Position numbers and translations under genes: made by a program
Notes under the pieces: generated by a model
What the model was told of the DNA's origin: nothing
Seen by the model: the letters and a program-made list of their open reading frames with translations, nothing else
The model's database searches: none
Shown here: one piece after another, positions 1-8,000 of the stretch
Layout: each line of letters opens with the position of its first letter
Position numbering within the stretch: position 1 is the first letter of the stretch
DNA from: Butyrivibrio sp.
GTDB taxonomy: Bacteria; Bacillota; Clostridia; Lachnospirales; Lachnospiraceae
Assembly (NCBI GenBank): GCA_024688095.1
Contig: JAILEJ010000200.1
Coordinates: forward strand, 1 to 8,223
Length of the DNA: 8,223 nucleotides
Direction of reading: 5' to 3'

Positions 1-663
1 TTTGGATATGTAATACCACAGTTCGAAGATCTCTTTTCACAGATGGAGACACTTCCGCTTCCAACTGTAGTAATGCTTGCAATAACAGATTTTGTTACAA
101 CGAGATGGTATGTGCTTATAGCCATAGTGATTGTTTTGTGGCTTATATTCAGATTTGCTCTCAAGATAAATAAAGTAAAGTTCTATTATGACAAACTAAA
201 AGTACATATCCCTGTTTTTGGTCCCCTTTTGAAGACCATTTACACAGCACGATTTGCAAGGACACTCAGTTCTCTTTATTCATCGGGAATCTCAATTATA
301 ACAGCACTTGAAATTGCGAGAGATACAATTCGAAATGATTATATAGAAAGCCAGTTTGCAGGAGTTATTGATTCTGTTAAAGCCGGTGAGCCAATGAGTA
401 CTTCCCTTGAGCAGATAGATGGCTTTGTAAAAAAGCTTGCTGCATCCATAAAAGTTGGTGAAGAGACAGGACAGCTCGACAGCATGCTTATATCAATTGC
501 AGACAACCTGGATTTCGAAGCAGAGCAGGCAACTCAGAGAATGGTAACCTTCCTTGAGCCGGTAATCATCGTAATAATGGCAGTAATAGTAGGATTTATC
601 ATGCTTTCAGTTATTGTTCCGGTTTACTCATCCTACAACACAATTGGCGGAAGCGACTTGTAA
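1..663 (+). CDS. pilC: Type IV pilus inner-membrane platform protein PilC (GspF family), 5'-truncated
   Basis: This is the C-terminal part (220 codons, then TAA) of the polytopic membrane protein that anchors the PilB motor and couples it to pilin insertion. The frame is open from base 1, where it reads FGYVIPQFEDLF and then LPLPT, the GspF/PilC pattern between the two repeated domains. The ATG at 43 is therefore internal and not the start. A membrane helix follows at about residues 36-52 of the visible part. The second GspF domain comes next, with TARFARTLSSLYSSG and VGEETGQLD, and then the C-terminal helix at about 187-207 after FLEP, ending VPVYSSYNTIGG. These are all hallmarks of the family. 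The family is usually about 400 residues, so roughly half lies upstream. T2SS GspF is a homologue, but the pilMN, pilO and prepilin neighbours favour T4P. The family is certain; only the 5' end is missing. Confidence 0.95.
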   Translation, partial: FGYVIPQFEDLFSQMETLPLPTVVMLAITDFVTTRWYVLIAIVIVLWLIFRFALKINKVKFYYDKLKVHIPVFGPLLKTIYTARFARTLSSLYSSGISIITALEIARDTIRNDYIESQFAGVIDSVKAGEPMSTSLEQIDGFVKKLAASIKVGEETGQLDSMLISIADNLDFEAEQATQRMVTFLEPVIIVIMAVIVGFIMLSVIVPVYSSYNTIGGSDL

Positions 664-684
664 TTAGAATATAGATTTTAAAGA

Positions 685-713
685 TTAAAAATTGATTATT
701 AAAAACATATAAG
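685..713 (+). promoter_or_regulatory. Weak sigma-A-like promoter candidate upstream of pilMN
   Basis: The 100-base gap between pilC and pilMN is very AT-rich and has no terminator-like hairpin. It contains TTAAAA (685-690), a 17-base spacer and TATAAG (708-713). That is four of six and five of six matches to the vegetative -35 and -10 boxes. In DNA this AT-rich such matches arise easily by chance, and read-through from pilC is equally plausible. The rest of the gap holds only the AAGGAG ribosome site at 750-755. Confidence 0.2.
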
Positions 714-763
714 TTAAATAGAAAAGCATCAGTATTATATAAATTGCGTAAGGAGTTTACATT

Positions 764-2230
764 ATGGGATTAACAGTTTATATCTCCAACAAAGAAATAC
801 AGGCAGTACTTGGAACCGGCAATGCAAATGGTGTAAGAGCAAACGGCTTTTACAGTTATGAGACGCCGGAAGGAAGCTACCTGAACGGAACAGTTACAGA
901 TGTCCAGCTCCTTACAGATGCCATAAAAGATTTCTGGGAAAAAGAAAAACTTCCAAAGAAAAATGTTCATCTTATCATAAACAGCTCACAGATTATTGGA
1001 CGAGTTACAAACTGCCCGATGCTTAACAGAAAGAAGATGCTGACACTCCTTGAGCATGAATTTACTGAGTCAGACAGACAGGAAAACCCGATAGTTGGCT
1101 ATACAGAGCTTGGAAATGATAAAGCAGCAAAGACCTCAAGAATATTTGCAGAGATGTCAACCTACGATTACATAATGACCTTTGTACAGATCTTTGCAGA
1201 GGCGGGGGTAAGCCTTTCAGGAATATCAAGTGCAGTAGGAAAAATGGTTGATCTTGTAGAAGATACCAACATACTTGCACCAGAAATATCGATCATAATG
1301 ATGATTGATGATGTAATGCTTACAACAATTTTTTTCCTGAATGGAAAGTACTATTACTCAAGTGCAACACGTGTATTTGCGCATAGAGGAACAATGGAAT
1401 TTGGCATAGAAATTGCCGGAGTTGTCAGCAGACTTAATCAGTTCGCAAGATCTGAAAACATTGAAGGCCATATACAAAGCATAATGCTCTCAAGATTTGA
1501 ACCGGAAGAAGTTGAAATTGTTCAGCAGGCAATACCTGGACTTCATATTGGAGACATTAGCTGTACAGAGCTTGTTGCACCTGCCAAAGTAAAAGTATCT
1601 GGCGGAGATAGCATATTCAGAGAAATGGCATTTCCAATAGCAGGACTTTTAAGCCCAAAGAATCATGCAGATATACTTGATAGAGCGATAATGGTATCTC
1701 CAAAGTCCCAGCAGAATGCAAAGAATACAAAGCTGGCGCTCCCTTACCTTGTAGTGTCACTGGTAATGCTTGCAATAACAATAGGACTGTTTGTGGTCAA
1801 CTATAATAAGGGAACATATCTTAGTGAGCTAAATGCCCACAATACAGATGTCACAATACTTACAAATGCATCAGAATATGACAAAGAAGTTGTAACTGTA
1901 AAAGAACTTACACAGCAAAAGAAATCTCTTGAACTGCTTACAAGTGATGTGCAGTCTTATCCGGCACTAAAATCAGAAGTAAGAAACCTGATAGAAAGAA
2001 CAGCAATCAACCTTGCAGAAGTTAAATTTACAGGCTATGACGCAGAGTCAGGAATTCTTTCAATCCAGGCAACTGCGGCAGATGTTGAATCAACAAGTAC
2101 ATTTATAGATCTTCTAAATAAGGAAGATATTTTTGAATATGTAAATTACACAGGATATACCTACAATCAGACTACAGAAGACTGGACTATCAACATGGTT
2201 TGTTCACTGTCCGAAAATGCAGGCAAATAA
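764..2230 (+). CDS. pilMN: PilM-PilN fusion, type IV pilus inner-membrane alignment complex protein
   Basis: This 488-residue protein joins two pieces that are separate genes in proteobacteria. Residues 1 to about 325 look like PilM, the cytoplasmic actin-like (ASKHA) protein. They include a central beta-hairpin region (IIMMIDDVMLTT, then FLNGKYYYS) and a GIEIAGVVSRLNQF helix that matches PilM's second subdomain. One membrane helix follows at about 328-346 (LPYLVVSLVMLAITIGLFVV), then a heptad-rich stretch and a PilN-like ferredoxin fold (LIERTAINLAEVKFTGY, ILSIQATAADVESTSTFIDLL). In proteobacteria PilN's cytoplasmic tail binds PilM, so fusion fixes that contact. Clostridioides difficile has a comparable gene called pilMN. 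The start at 764 has AAGGAG eight bases upstream. The nucleotide-binding motifs are degenerate: there is no DxG near the N-terminus and DDVMLT stands at 182-187. PilO follows 15 bases later. Product assignment is firm at the fold level; sequence identity to model proteins is probably low. Confidence 0.85.
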   Translation: MGLTVYISNKEIQAVLGTGNANGVRANGFYSYETPEGSYLNGTVTDVQLLTDAIKDFWEKEKLPKKNVHLIINSSQIIGRVTNCPMLNRKKMLTLLEHEFTESDRQENPIVGYTELGNDKAAKTSRIFAEMSTYDYIMTFVQIFAEAGVSLSGISSAVGKMVDLVEDTNILAPEISIIMMIDDVMLTTIFFLNGKYYYSSATRVFAHRGTMEFGIEIAGVVSRLNQFARSENIEGHIQSIMLSRFEPEEVEIVQQAIPGLHIGDISCTELVAPAKVKVSGGDSIFREMAFPIAGLLSPKNHADILDRAIMVSPKSQQNAKNTKLALPYLVVSLVMLAITIGLFVVNYNKGTYLSELNAHNTDVTILTNASEYDKEVVTVKELTQQKKSLELLTSDVQSYPALKSEVRNLIERTAINLAEVKFTGYDAESGILSIQATAADVESTSTFIDLLNKEDIFEYVNYTGYTYNQTTEDWTINMVCSLSENAGK

Positions 2231-2245
2231 AAGGAGACAAAAATT

Positions 2246-3046
2246 ATGCAGATTCAGATGGATATGACTGAAAGAGATAAAAAACTACTATACAGGCTGG
2301 GAATTGTAGTAATTCTGGCAATATTTATACTGCTTGCAATAAGACCTTTATATATTTCAATGAAGGAAAAAGATGAAGATATTGCCGCCGCTGAAGAAAC
2401 AAAGCAGATACTTGATGAAAAATGTGCCATGCTTCCTGGTCTTCAGGAGATAGATGCAAACCTTCAGACAGAAATACAGGAGCTTCAGTCAGATTATTAT
2501 GAGCCAATGTACAGTGCCCAGATAGATGAACTTCTTACGAATTACATGCTTGGCAAGGGACTTATGGCCAAAGACATGGTTATATCAATGCCTACAGATA
2601 CAGTTGTAATGGAGCCATATGTTAACTCCGAAGCTGGCAAAAAAGCAGCAGGAATAGTAACAGAAGAGGCAGAAACAGAACAGGAAACTGAAATTACAAC
2701 AGAACTTGAAAGTGAAGAAACTGAAGAGACTGCAGAAACAGAAAGCTCTGAAAATTCAGGAACAGAAAGTATTGCAAGTATTACAAATACAGAAGTTACA
2801 GATACAACAGCATCTGGAATATATGCAGTTACAGTATCAATGAAAGTTCAGGGTACAGACGAAAACATTACAAAGATGCTTGATGATATTGACGGTCTTA
2901 GACCTTCAACAAGAGTAGTATCCTGCAAATGGGAAGCAGTTGGAAAAGAAGCAGTTCAAAATGAAGATGGAGAAATTGAACTTCAGGAAAGCGAAAATCA
3001 GCAGCTGCAGCTTACATTACAGTTATTTATGACAGGACTTAAGTAA
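2246..3046 (+). CDS. pilO: PilO-like type IV pilus inner-membrane alignment protein with acidic linker
   Basis: This 266-residue bitopic protein has a short charged cytoplasmic tail, one membrane helix at about 18-35 (LGIVVILAIFILLAIRPL) and a Glu/Lys/Gln-rich coiled coil at about 38-86. A two-part extracytoplasmic region follows: about 90-130 and 192-266, ending in beta strands LQLTLQLFMTG. This matches PilO, which dimerises with PilN through coiled coils and ferredoxin-like folds to align the assembly machine. Residues 139-190 are a Glu/Thr/Ser-only-like linker inserted between the two parts, which is not typical of PilO. AAGGAG lies nine bases before the chosen ATG; later in-frame ATGs at 2258 and 2264 lack such a site. 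It lies 15 bases after pilMN, so the two are almost surely co-transcribed. The family call rests on architecture and position more than on strong motifs. Confidence 0.78.
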   Translation: MQIQMDMTERDKKLLYRLGIVVILAIFILLAIRPLYISMKEKDEDIAAAEETKQILDEKCAMLPGLQEIDANLQTEIQELQSDYYEPMYSAQIDELLTNYMLGKGLMAKDMVISMPTDTVVMEPYVNSEAGKKAAGIVTEEAETEQETEITTELESEETEETAETESSENSGTESIASITNTEVTDTTASGIYAVTVSMKVQGTDENITKMLDDIDGLRPSTRVVSCKWEAVGKEAVQNEDGEIELQESENQQLQLTLQLFMTGLK

Positions 3047-3088
3047 TAATACTAGAAATGCGTTATCTGCATAGAAATGGGGATATAT

Positions 3089-4780
3089 ATGGATATTAGT
3101 TCAATAAAAAATGTCAGACTTGGAGACGTACTTGTAGAGCAGGGCGTTATAACACAACAGCAGCTTATGGATGTTCTTGCATATCAGAAAGAACACAGAG
3201 GCGAACGAATGGGACAGATCTTAATATCCCAGGGAATAATCACCGAAAAGCAGCTACTTGGAGCCCTAGGAACAAGACTTAATACAGAGCTTGTTGACGT
3301 TGCAATGATGAACGTAGATGTACAGGCAGTTGCACTAATCCCACAGCAGATGGCAGAACAGCACGTTATGCTTCCTGTAAGTATTGAAGGAGATACAGTA
3401 GGACTTGTAGTAAATGATCCTCTAAACCTCTATGGAATAGAAGACATCAGGCAGACAACCGGACGAAATGTACGACTTATGCTTGCAGAAAAAGAGCCAC
3501 TACAGGATGCCATAAGATATTACTATTCAGATGTACAGGCCAAAAGGGCAGCAAGCAGAGCCAATCAGGAAGGTGAAGGAAATACAGAGATTGACGAGCT
3601 TATCATCGATTCAGAGGCAGGAGCGGATGATACGCCTATCATCAATCTTGTAAACAGCCTTTTGGATAAGGCATACACCGATAATGCTTCCGATATACAT
3701 ATAGAACCACAGGAAAAAGATACAGTTATAAGAATGCGTTTTGATGGTGCGATGATGGAATATGTCAAAGTCCAGAAGAGCATTCATGCATCACTAACTG
3801 CACGTATCAAGATCATGTCAGACCTTGATATTGCAGAACACAGAATACCACAGGACGGACACTTTAGAATCAAGCTGAGAGAACAGATAGTAAACGTCCG
3901 TGTATCAACAATACCAACAACCTTTGGTGAAAAAACAGTTATGAGACTTCTTGCAAGTAATGCCAAGATTGACCATGAAGATCACTTTGGTATGACAGAT
4001 GAAAACTATGAGAAGTTTACAAGAATGCTTCGCTCACCAAATGGAATCATATACCTGACAGGACCAACAGGTTCGGGTAAGTCAACAACTCTTTATATGG
4101 CACTGGCAGAGCTTACAAAGAGACCTGTAAATATATCTACAATTGAAGACCCTGTCGAAAAAAATGTACCAAAGCTAAATCAGATGCAGGTAAACACACA
4201 GGCTGGACTTACCTTTGAAGTTGGCCTTAGAGCACTTCTTCGTCAGGACCCTGATATCATCATGGTAGGTGAGACCAGAGATAATGAAACCGCATCTATT
4301 TCAGTCCGTGCGGCTATCACAGGACACCTTGTACTATCGACACTTCATACAAATGATGCCGCATCATCAATCATAAGACTTGTTGATATGGGACTTGAAC
4401 CATATCTTATTTCCAGTGCGCTTGTAGGACTTGTTGCACAAAGACTTATGAGAAAGGTATGCCCTAACTGCGCAGCAGAATATGAAATGACAGAATCTGA
4501 TGTTGCATTTGTGGGAAAGAAAATTCCCCATATCAAATATGGTAAGGGATGCACCAAATGTAATGGAACAGGTTATGTAGGACGAATTGCCATTCATGAA
4601 ATGCTTGAAATTGACCAGCATATCAGAGAACTTATAACCTCCAAAGCTTCAACAGCAGATATCAAAAAATATGCAGTTGAAGTACAGGGAATGAAGACCT
4701 TGAAACAGTCTGGTATTGACCTTCTTGAGCAGGGAATAACAACCATGGAAGAGCTCAGAAGGGTCGCATACTACGAATGA
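3089..4780 (+). CDS. pilB: Type IV pilus assembly ATPase PilB (GspE/PulE family)
   Basis: This is the hexameric cytoplasmic motor that hydrolyses ATP to drive pilin insertion. Numbering from 3089 (563 residues), the N-terminal MshEN-type domain reads VRLGDVLVEQGVITQQQL, with a second copy of the pattern at MGQILISQGIITEKQL; in other proteins this domain can bind cyclic di-GMP. The core motifs are complete: Walker A GPTGSGKSTT (325-334), Asp box STIEDPVE with E352, Walker B DPDIIMVGE ending at E395, and the His box TGHLVLSTLHTND (411-423). Zinc ligands CPNC (458-461) and CTKC (488-491) mark PilB/GspE rather than PilT. An in-frame ATG at 3077 has no ribosome site in front. The ATG at 3089 has GGGGA five bases upstream and is preferred, although the four extra residues cannot be excluded. 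It follows pilO by 42 bases and is probably in the same operon. Confidence 0.96.
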   Translation: MDISSIKNVRLGDVLVEQGVITQQQLMDVLAYQKEHRGERMGQILISQGIITEKQLLGALGTRLNTELVDVAMMNVDVQAVALIPQQMAEQHVMLPVSIEGDTVGLVVNDPLNLYGIEDIRQTTGRNVRLMLAEKEPLQDAIRYYYSDVQAKRAASRANQEGEGNTEIDELIIDSEAGADDTPIINLVNSLLDKAYTDNASDIHIEPQEKDTVIRMRFDGAMMEYVKVQKSIHASLTARIKIMSDLDIAEHRIPQDGHFRIKLREQIVNVRVSTIPTTFGEKTVMRLLASNAKIDHEDHFGMTDENYEKFTRMLRSPNGIIYLTGPTGSGKSTTLYMALAELTKRPVNISTIEDPVEKNVPKLNQMQVNTQAGLTFEVGLRALLRQDPDIIMVGETRDNETASISVRAAITGHLVLSTLHTNDAASSIIRLVDMGLEPYLISSALVGLVAQRLMRKVCPNCAAEYEMTESDVAFVGKKIPHIKYGKGCTKCNGTGYVGRIAIHEMLEIDQHIRELITSKASTADIKKYAVEVQGMKTLKQSGIDLLEQGITTMEELRRVAYYE

Positions 4781-4790
4781 TAATAAAGAG

Positions 4791-4813
4791 ATATACGGCT
4801 TTTGCCGATATAT
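4791..4813 (+). other. Small hairpin just after pilB, no U-tract
   Basis: CGGC (4796-4799) pairs with GCCG (4804-4807) around a TTTT loop. It can be extended by five AU pairs if one A is bulged. It begins ten bases after the pilB stop. What follows is TATATATG rather than a T-run, so it is a poor intrinsic terminator. It may protect the 3' end of the message or slow polymerase. Transcription could well continue into the leader of the pilin gene. Confidence 0.4.
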
Positions 4814-4855
4814 ATATGTGTAGGATAGTTGAATTAACTTAAGAGGAAAATTTTG

Positions 4856-4890
4856 TAGGTGCTATGAACAGTAGCGCCTATAAGTGCTAT
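4856..4890 (+). promoter_or_regulatory. Alternating hairpin pair in the leader (two competing stems)
   Basis: TAGGTGCTA (4856-4864) pairs over nine positions, including one G-U, with TAGCGCCTA (4872-4880) around a seven-base loop. The heptamer GTGCTAT occurs at 4859-4865 and again at 4884-4890. The middle strand TAGCGC (4872-4877) can therefore pair either upstream or downstream (GTGCTA, 4884-4889, loop CTATAA), but not both. That is the arrangement expected of a conformational switch. No ligand or function can be read from it. Confidence 0.45.
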
Positions 4891-4893
4891 AAA
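4865..4893 (+). promoter_or_regulatory. Weak promoter candidate for the pilin gene
   Basis: TGAACA (4865-4870), a 17-base spacer and TATAAA (4888-4893) match the vegetative boxes at four of six and five of six positions. If used, transcription would start near 4900 and give a leader of about 130 bases. The same bases form the competing stems described at 4856-4890, so only one of the two readings is likely to be right. The match is modest and the region is AT-rich. Confidence 0.22.
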
Positions 4894-4917
4894 AAATCCC
4901 CTTAAGCTTATGGGGAT
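4890..4917 (-). terminator. Intrinsic-terminator-like hairpin oriented on the minus strand
   Basis: ATCCCC (4896-4901) pairs perfectly with GGGGAT (4912-4917) around an almost self-complementary ten-base centre that holds TAAGCTTA. Read on the minus strand, the stem is followed at once by TTTTTT and an AT-rich tail, which is the standard terminator form. On the plus strand the run is an upstream A-tract and no T-run follows. No minus-strand gene is seen to its right, so it would stop antisense transcripts coming from the pilin gene, or be a structural part of the plus-strand leader. Confidence 0.4.
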
Positions 4918-4960
4918 AAATGGATTTAACAGCCTTATCATGCAAGATGATCATTACAAA

Positions 4961-5031
4961 AGAGGGGCAAACCATAAACCGGTATGGCAGAAACAAAAGA
5001 AATTGCGGCCATACGGAAATGGGAGGTAGTT
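4961..5031 (+). promoter_or_regulatory. Structured leader and ribosome site of the pilin gene; possible diverged c-di-GMP-I-like riboswitch
   Basis: The stretch opens with AGGGGCAAACC (4963-4973), which contains the AGGGCAAACC-type core seen in cyclic-di-GMP-I (GEMM) riboswitches. CCATA (4972-4976) then pairs with TATGG (4983-4987) as a 16-base hairpin, the same position and size as P1b in the classic aptamer. GGCC-A-TA (5007-5013) and GGTAGT (5025-5030) recall later conserved blocks. However, the GACGCAAAGC block is replaced by an A-rich run, no good P3 stem is seen, and no closing P1a is visible. CCATA recurs at 5009-5013, so TATGG can instead join a nine-pair helix (4979-4988 with 5008-5016, one bulged G). 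CCAT at 5009-5012 can also pair with ATGG at 5019-5022, at the edge of the GGGAGG ribosome site (5021-5026). The structures compete. The riboswitch identity is a guess; a structured leader is better supported. Confidence 0.35.
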
Positions 5032-8000
5032 ATGAGAAAATTTAAAACTGATAATATAAAAAATATGATAAATAGCAGGATACATAAGAATGCCGGATTT
5101 ACATTGGTTGAACTTATTGTAGTAATGGTAATAATGAGTATACTGCTTGGTATTGGTGCATGGGGACTTCTATCCTGGCACGATCATTCTGAATATATTC
5201 AAAACGAAGAAACAGCAAGGACAATCTTCCTTGCTGCTCAGTCTGCGCTCGCAGAATCAGACGCCCGTGGAACTTTAGATGTAGATTTTGAAAAGCTTCA
5301 GGCAGAAATGCTTCCAGCTGATGATGGAACAACACATTATTACATGGATACAACCTATCTTCCTGCAGATGCCTTAAAGCCGGATGCGCAGGGAATAGTT
5401 CATGACTATAAATATTATATTTCCCAAAAAGGTTCTAGAAACAGTGATAGTGATATAGAGCAGATGTTATCTGACTATATATATGATGATGTAGTTCTTG
5501 ATGGTGGATATATTATCGAATTTGATGTAACAGCCAAGACTGTTTTTGGAGTTTTTTACTCCAGCTGGGCAAATGTGGAATATGCATCAAGTGGAACTAA
5601 TAACTCAAAGGGAACCTATTATATAACAAGTGAATCAGCAAGACAGGCCAGTGCAAGAAGTGAATATCTTGTAGGTTATGCAGGATCATCTCTTGCAGAT
5701 ATGGCACATCTTGATGCTGTAAAGCTTAAGCTCTCACAGCTTACTTTAAATAATGAAGAGACATTAAATGTAAGATTTGGAAGTAACTCTTCATCCAATG
5801 AACTTGATACTGAATATAAGCTTGTATTTTATGAAGAAGATAAGACTACAGGAACACAGATTGCGGATACAGACCATGAGCTATTTACTATTTCTTTTGT
5901 TTACAAAGATGCAAAGTCAAGCATGGAACAAAGTAGTACAAATACCAAGGTCTATTCAGGTTATGTAAGTTCAGAATTGGAACTTGGAGATTATCTCATA
6001 AATACTGTTAATACTGAGCTTTCATCTAAAGGCGTGATAAATACAACTTCAGATGGAAAGACACTGGATACAAATTTCCTTGTAAGCTACAACGGACATA
6101 ATTTTGAGCTTACACTGGATGCGGTAATGGACTCTTATATGAGAGAGTATGTTGAAGATGTAAGTTCTTCAAGTTCTGGATTTGATGTTGCAAATAGTCT
6201 TAGTATTACAAGACTTCTTGGATGTAAGCCTGAAAACATATTCGTAGTTGGAACAGTTGGTGCAAATGAAGATACAATAAACAGTCTCTCAGCACTGGAA
6301 TATGTATCAAGTGCTACAAAGAATACTGAAACACAAAATGATCTTCTTGCAACAAATAGCAGCAGAACAAATTATAATCCTTATGCTGCTGTAGCATCAG
6401 GAGCAGAAGCTAAAATGCAGGTGTCTCTGAACAGACATTTTAGTAATATCAGATATGCAACTTCAGTAACAGAATCAGTATCAAATGCATCGAGTAACAG
6501 TCCTGTTATTCAGCTTACTGATAATATAGAATGGTCTTCATCTGTCATATACGGAATGAAAGCTATAACAAATACAACACCGGTAAAGATTACCAAAAAT
6601 CCATCTTTCCCATCAATCGAAGAGTTCCCAGAGTACTATGTTCTTGATGGAAATGGTAAGACATACAGCAGTCTTCTTTTAACAGAAGAATCAGGTATAA
6701 AAATATATACAAGTGCATCACCTCAGTACACTGTAGATCAGATTGCAGTATTCAAGGAAAATGCCGGAACAATTAAGGAAATGCAGTTATCTGAGGCAAC
6801 ACTTTTAACAGTTTATGGTGCAAGTGCAATAGGAACTCAGCTTGCGTCTGCAGATTACATAACTGCAATGGCTGATTCTGATGCTACAACAGCAGCAGAG
6901 CTTCAGACTATTTATGACAATGTAACTTCTAGATGGTCAAGTATTGCAACTAATATTAAATCAAATGCGAGTGGATCTTACCTTCATACAGCAGCTCTTT
7001 TGTGCGGAACAGATACTGGAAACATCAAAGGAATAAAGATTGATGAGGATAGTGCTGTATATGCAGGAATGGCTTACAACAGTTCAAAGGTAAGTGCAGA
7101 TGGAGAGTATGGTGTAGGTCTTCTTTGCGGAATAATAGATATAGATGTCGAAGAGACAATTGATTATATACTAACAGATGGCTATGTAAATGCAATTATA
7201 GAAGATAAAAACAGTACATCTTTTAAAATAGACAATATTGCCGGAGGAGATGCGACTACAGGATATAAATATGCTGGAATCGGCGGCATAGCAGGATATT
7301 TTAAGACAGAAGAATCTGGCGGAAATTATGGAAGTATTGGAGTTGAAGAGTCTACTCATGTTTCACTTACAAGTTCAACTGCAACAGGATGGTTTAGTGC
7401 TGTAAGTACTAAATCACTTATAAACTATGCACAGATTCAGGGGAACATGTACACTGGTGGTATTGTTGGAAATGCTTATATGAAGACCTCTGGAAGCACA
7501 ACACTTACTACTTCAGCTATGCAGATAATTAATGCCCACAATATGGGACTTATTCTTGCAAACTGGAACCCTTCAGGAAATGCAAGTACAGATGAAAAAG
7601 ATGCTGCAACACTAAATGCACTAGAAGAAGATGATGCAGAGTTTTCTGCAATAGATGGATATTTCTTTGGCGGAATAACAGGATACAGCTGCAATGTAAC
7701 AATCGGAAAAAGCTCACATACAACAACTCAGTCAAAGGCCAAAGAACTTAAGGCAGCAGATTCAGATACAATAAAGTCACAGTGTCTTGGATTCTTCGTA
7801 GGTGGCATCTGCGGATATATGGAATCAGGATATATTACAGACTGTAAGACTCAGAGCGGCGGATATATTCTTGGATACGATTATGTAGGTGGAATAGCAG
7901 GTTCCATGAAAGGCGTAAACAAACAGATATCAGCAAGCGGAGCGGCAACAGTAAGTAATGCATGCTATGTACTTGGACACAGCTTTATCGGAGGAATTGT

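Noticed and set aside
770..1280. Minus-strand open frames opposite pilMN
   Set aside because: They are antisense shadows of a well-supported gene, without ribosome sites or recognisable domains. The same applies to short minus-strand frames opposite pilO, pilB and the pilin gene.
3058..3090. ATG at 3058 as a possible alternative start in the pilO-pilB gap
   Set aside because: It is in a different frame from pilB and gives no pilB-like N-terminus.
1..4780. Type II secretion system instead of a type IV pilus
   Set aside because: GspE and GspF are homologous to PilB and PilC, but the PilM-PilN fusion with PilO and the lack of an outer membrane context favour a Gram-positive T4P system.
4864..4905. 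Thirteen-codon open frame starting ATGAACAGT in the leader
   Set aside because: The purine-rich AGAGG is about 18 bases upstream, too far, and the bases are explained by the competing stems.
4910..5029. Open frame of 39 codons on the plus strand ending two bases before the pilin ATG, possibly a leader peptide
   Set aside because: There is no ribosome site before its ATG (the preceding bases are CCTTAAGCTT), it overlaps the hairpins, and the peptide is not recognisable. It remains possible but unsupported.
5777..5968. Plus-strand 63-codon frame inside the pilin gene
   Set aside because: It lies in another frame of the continuous prepilin reading frame and lacks a ribosome site and any recognisable product.
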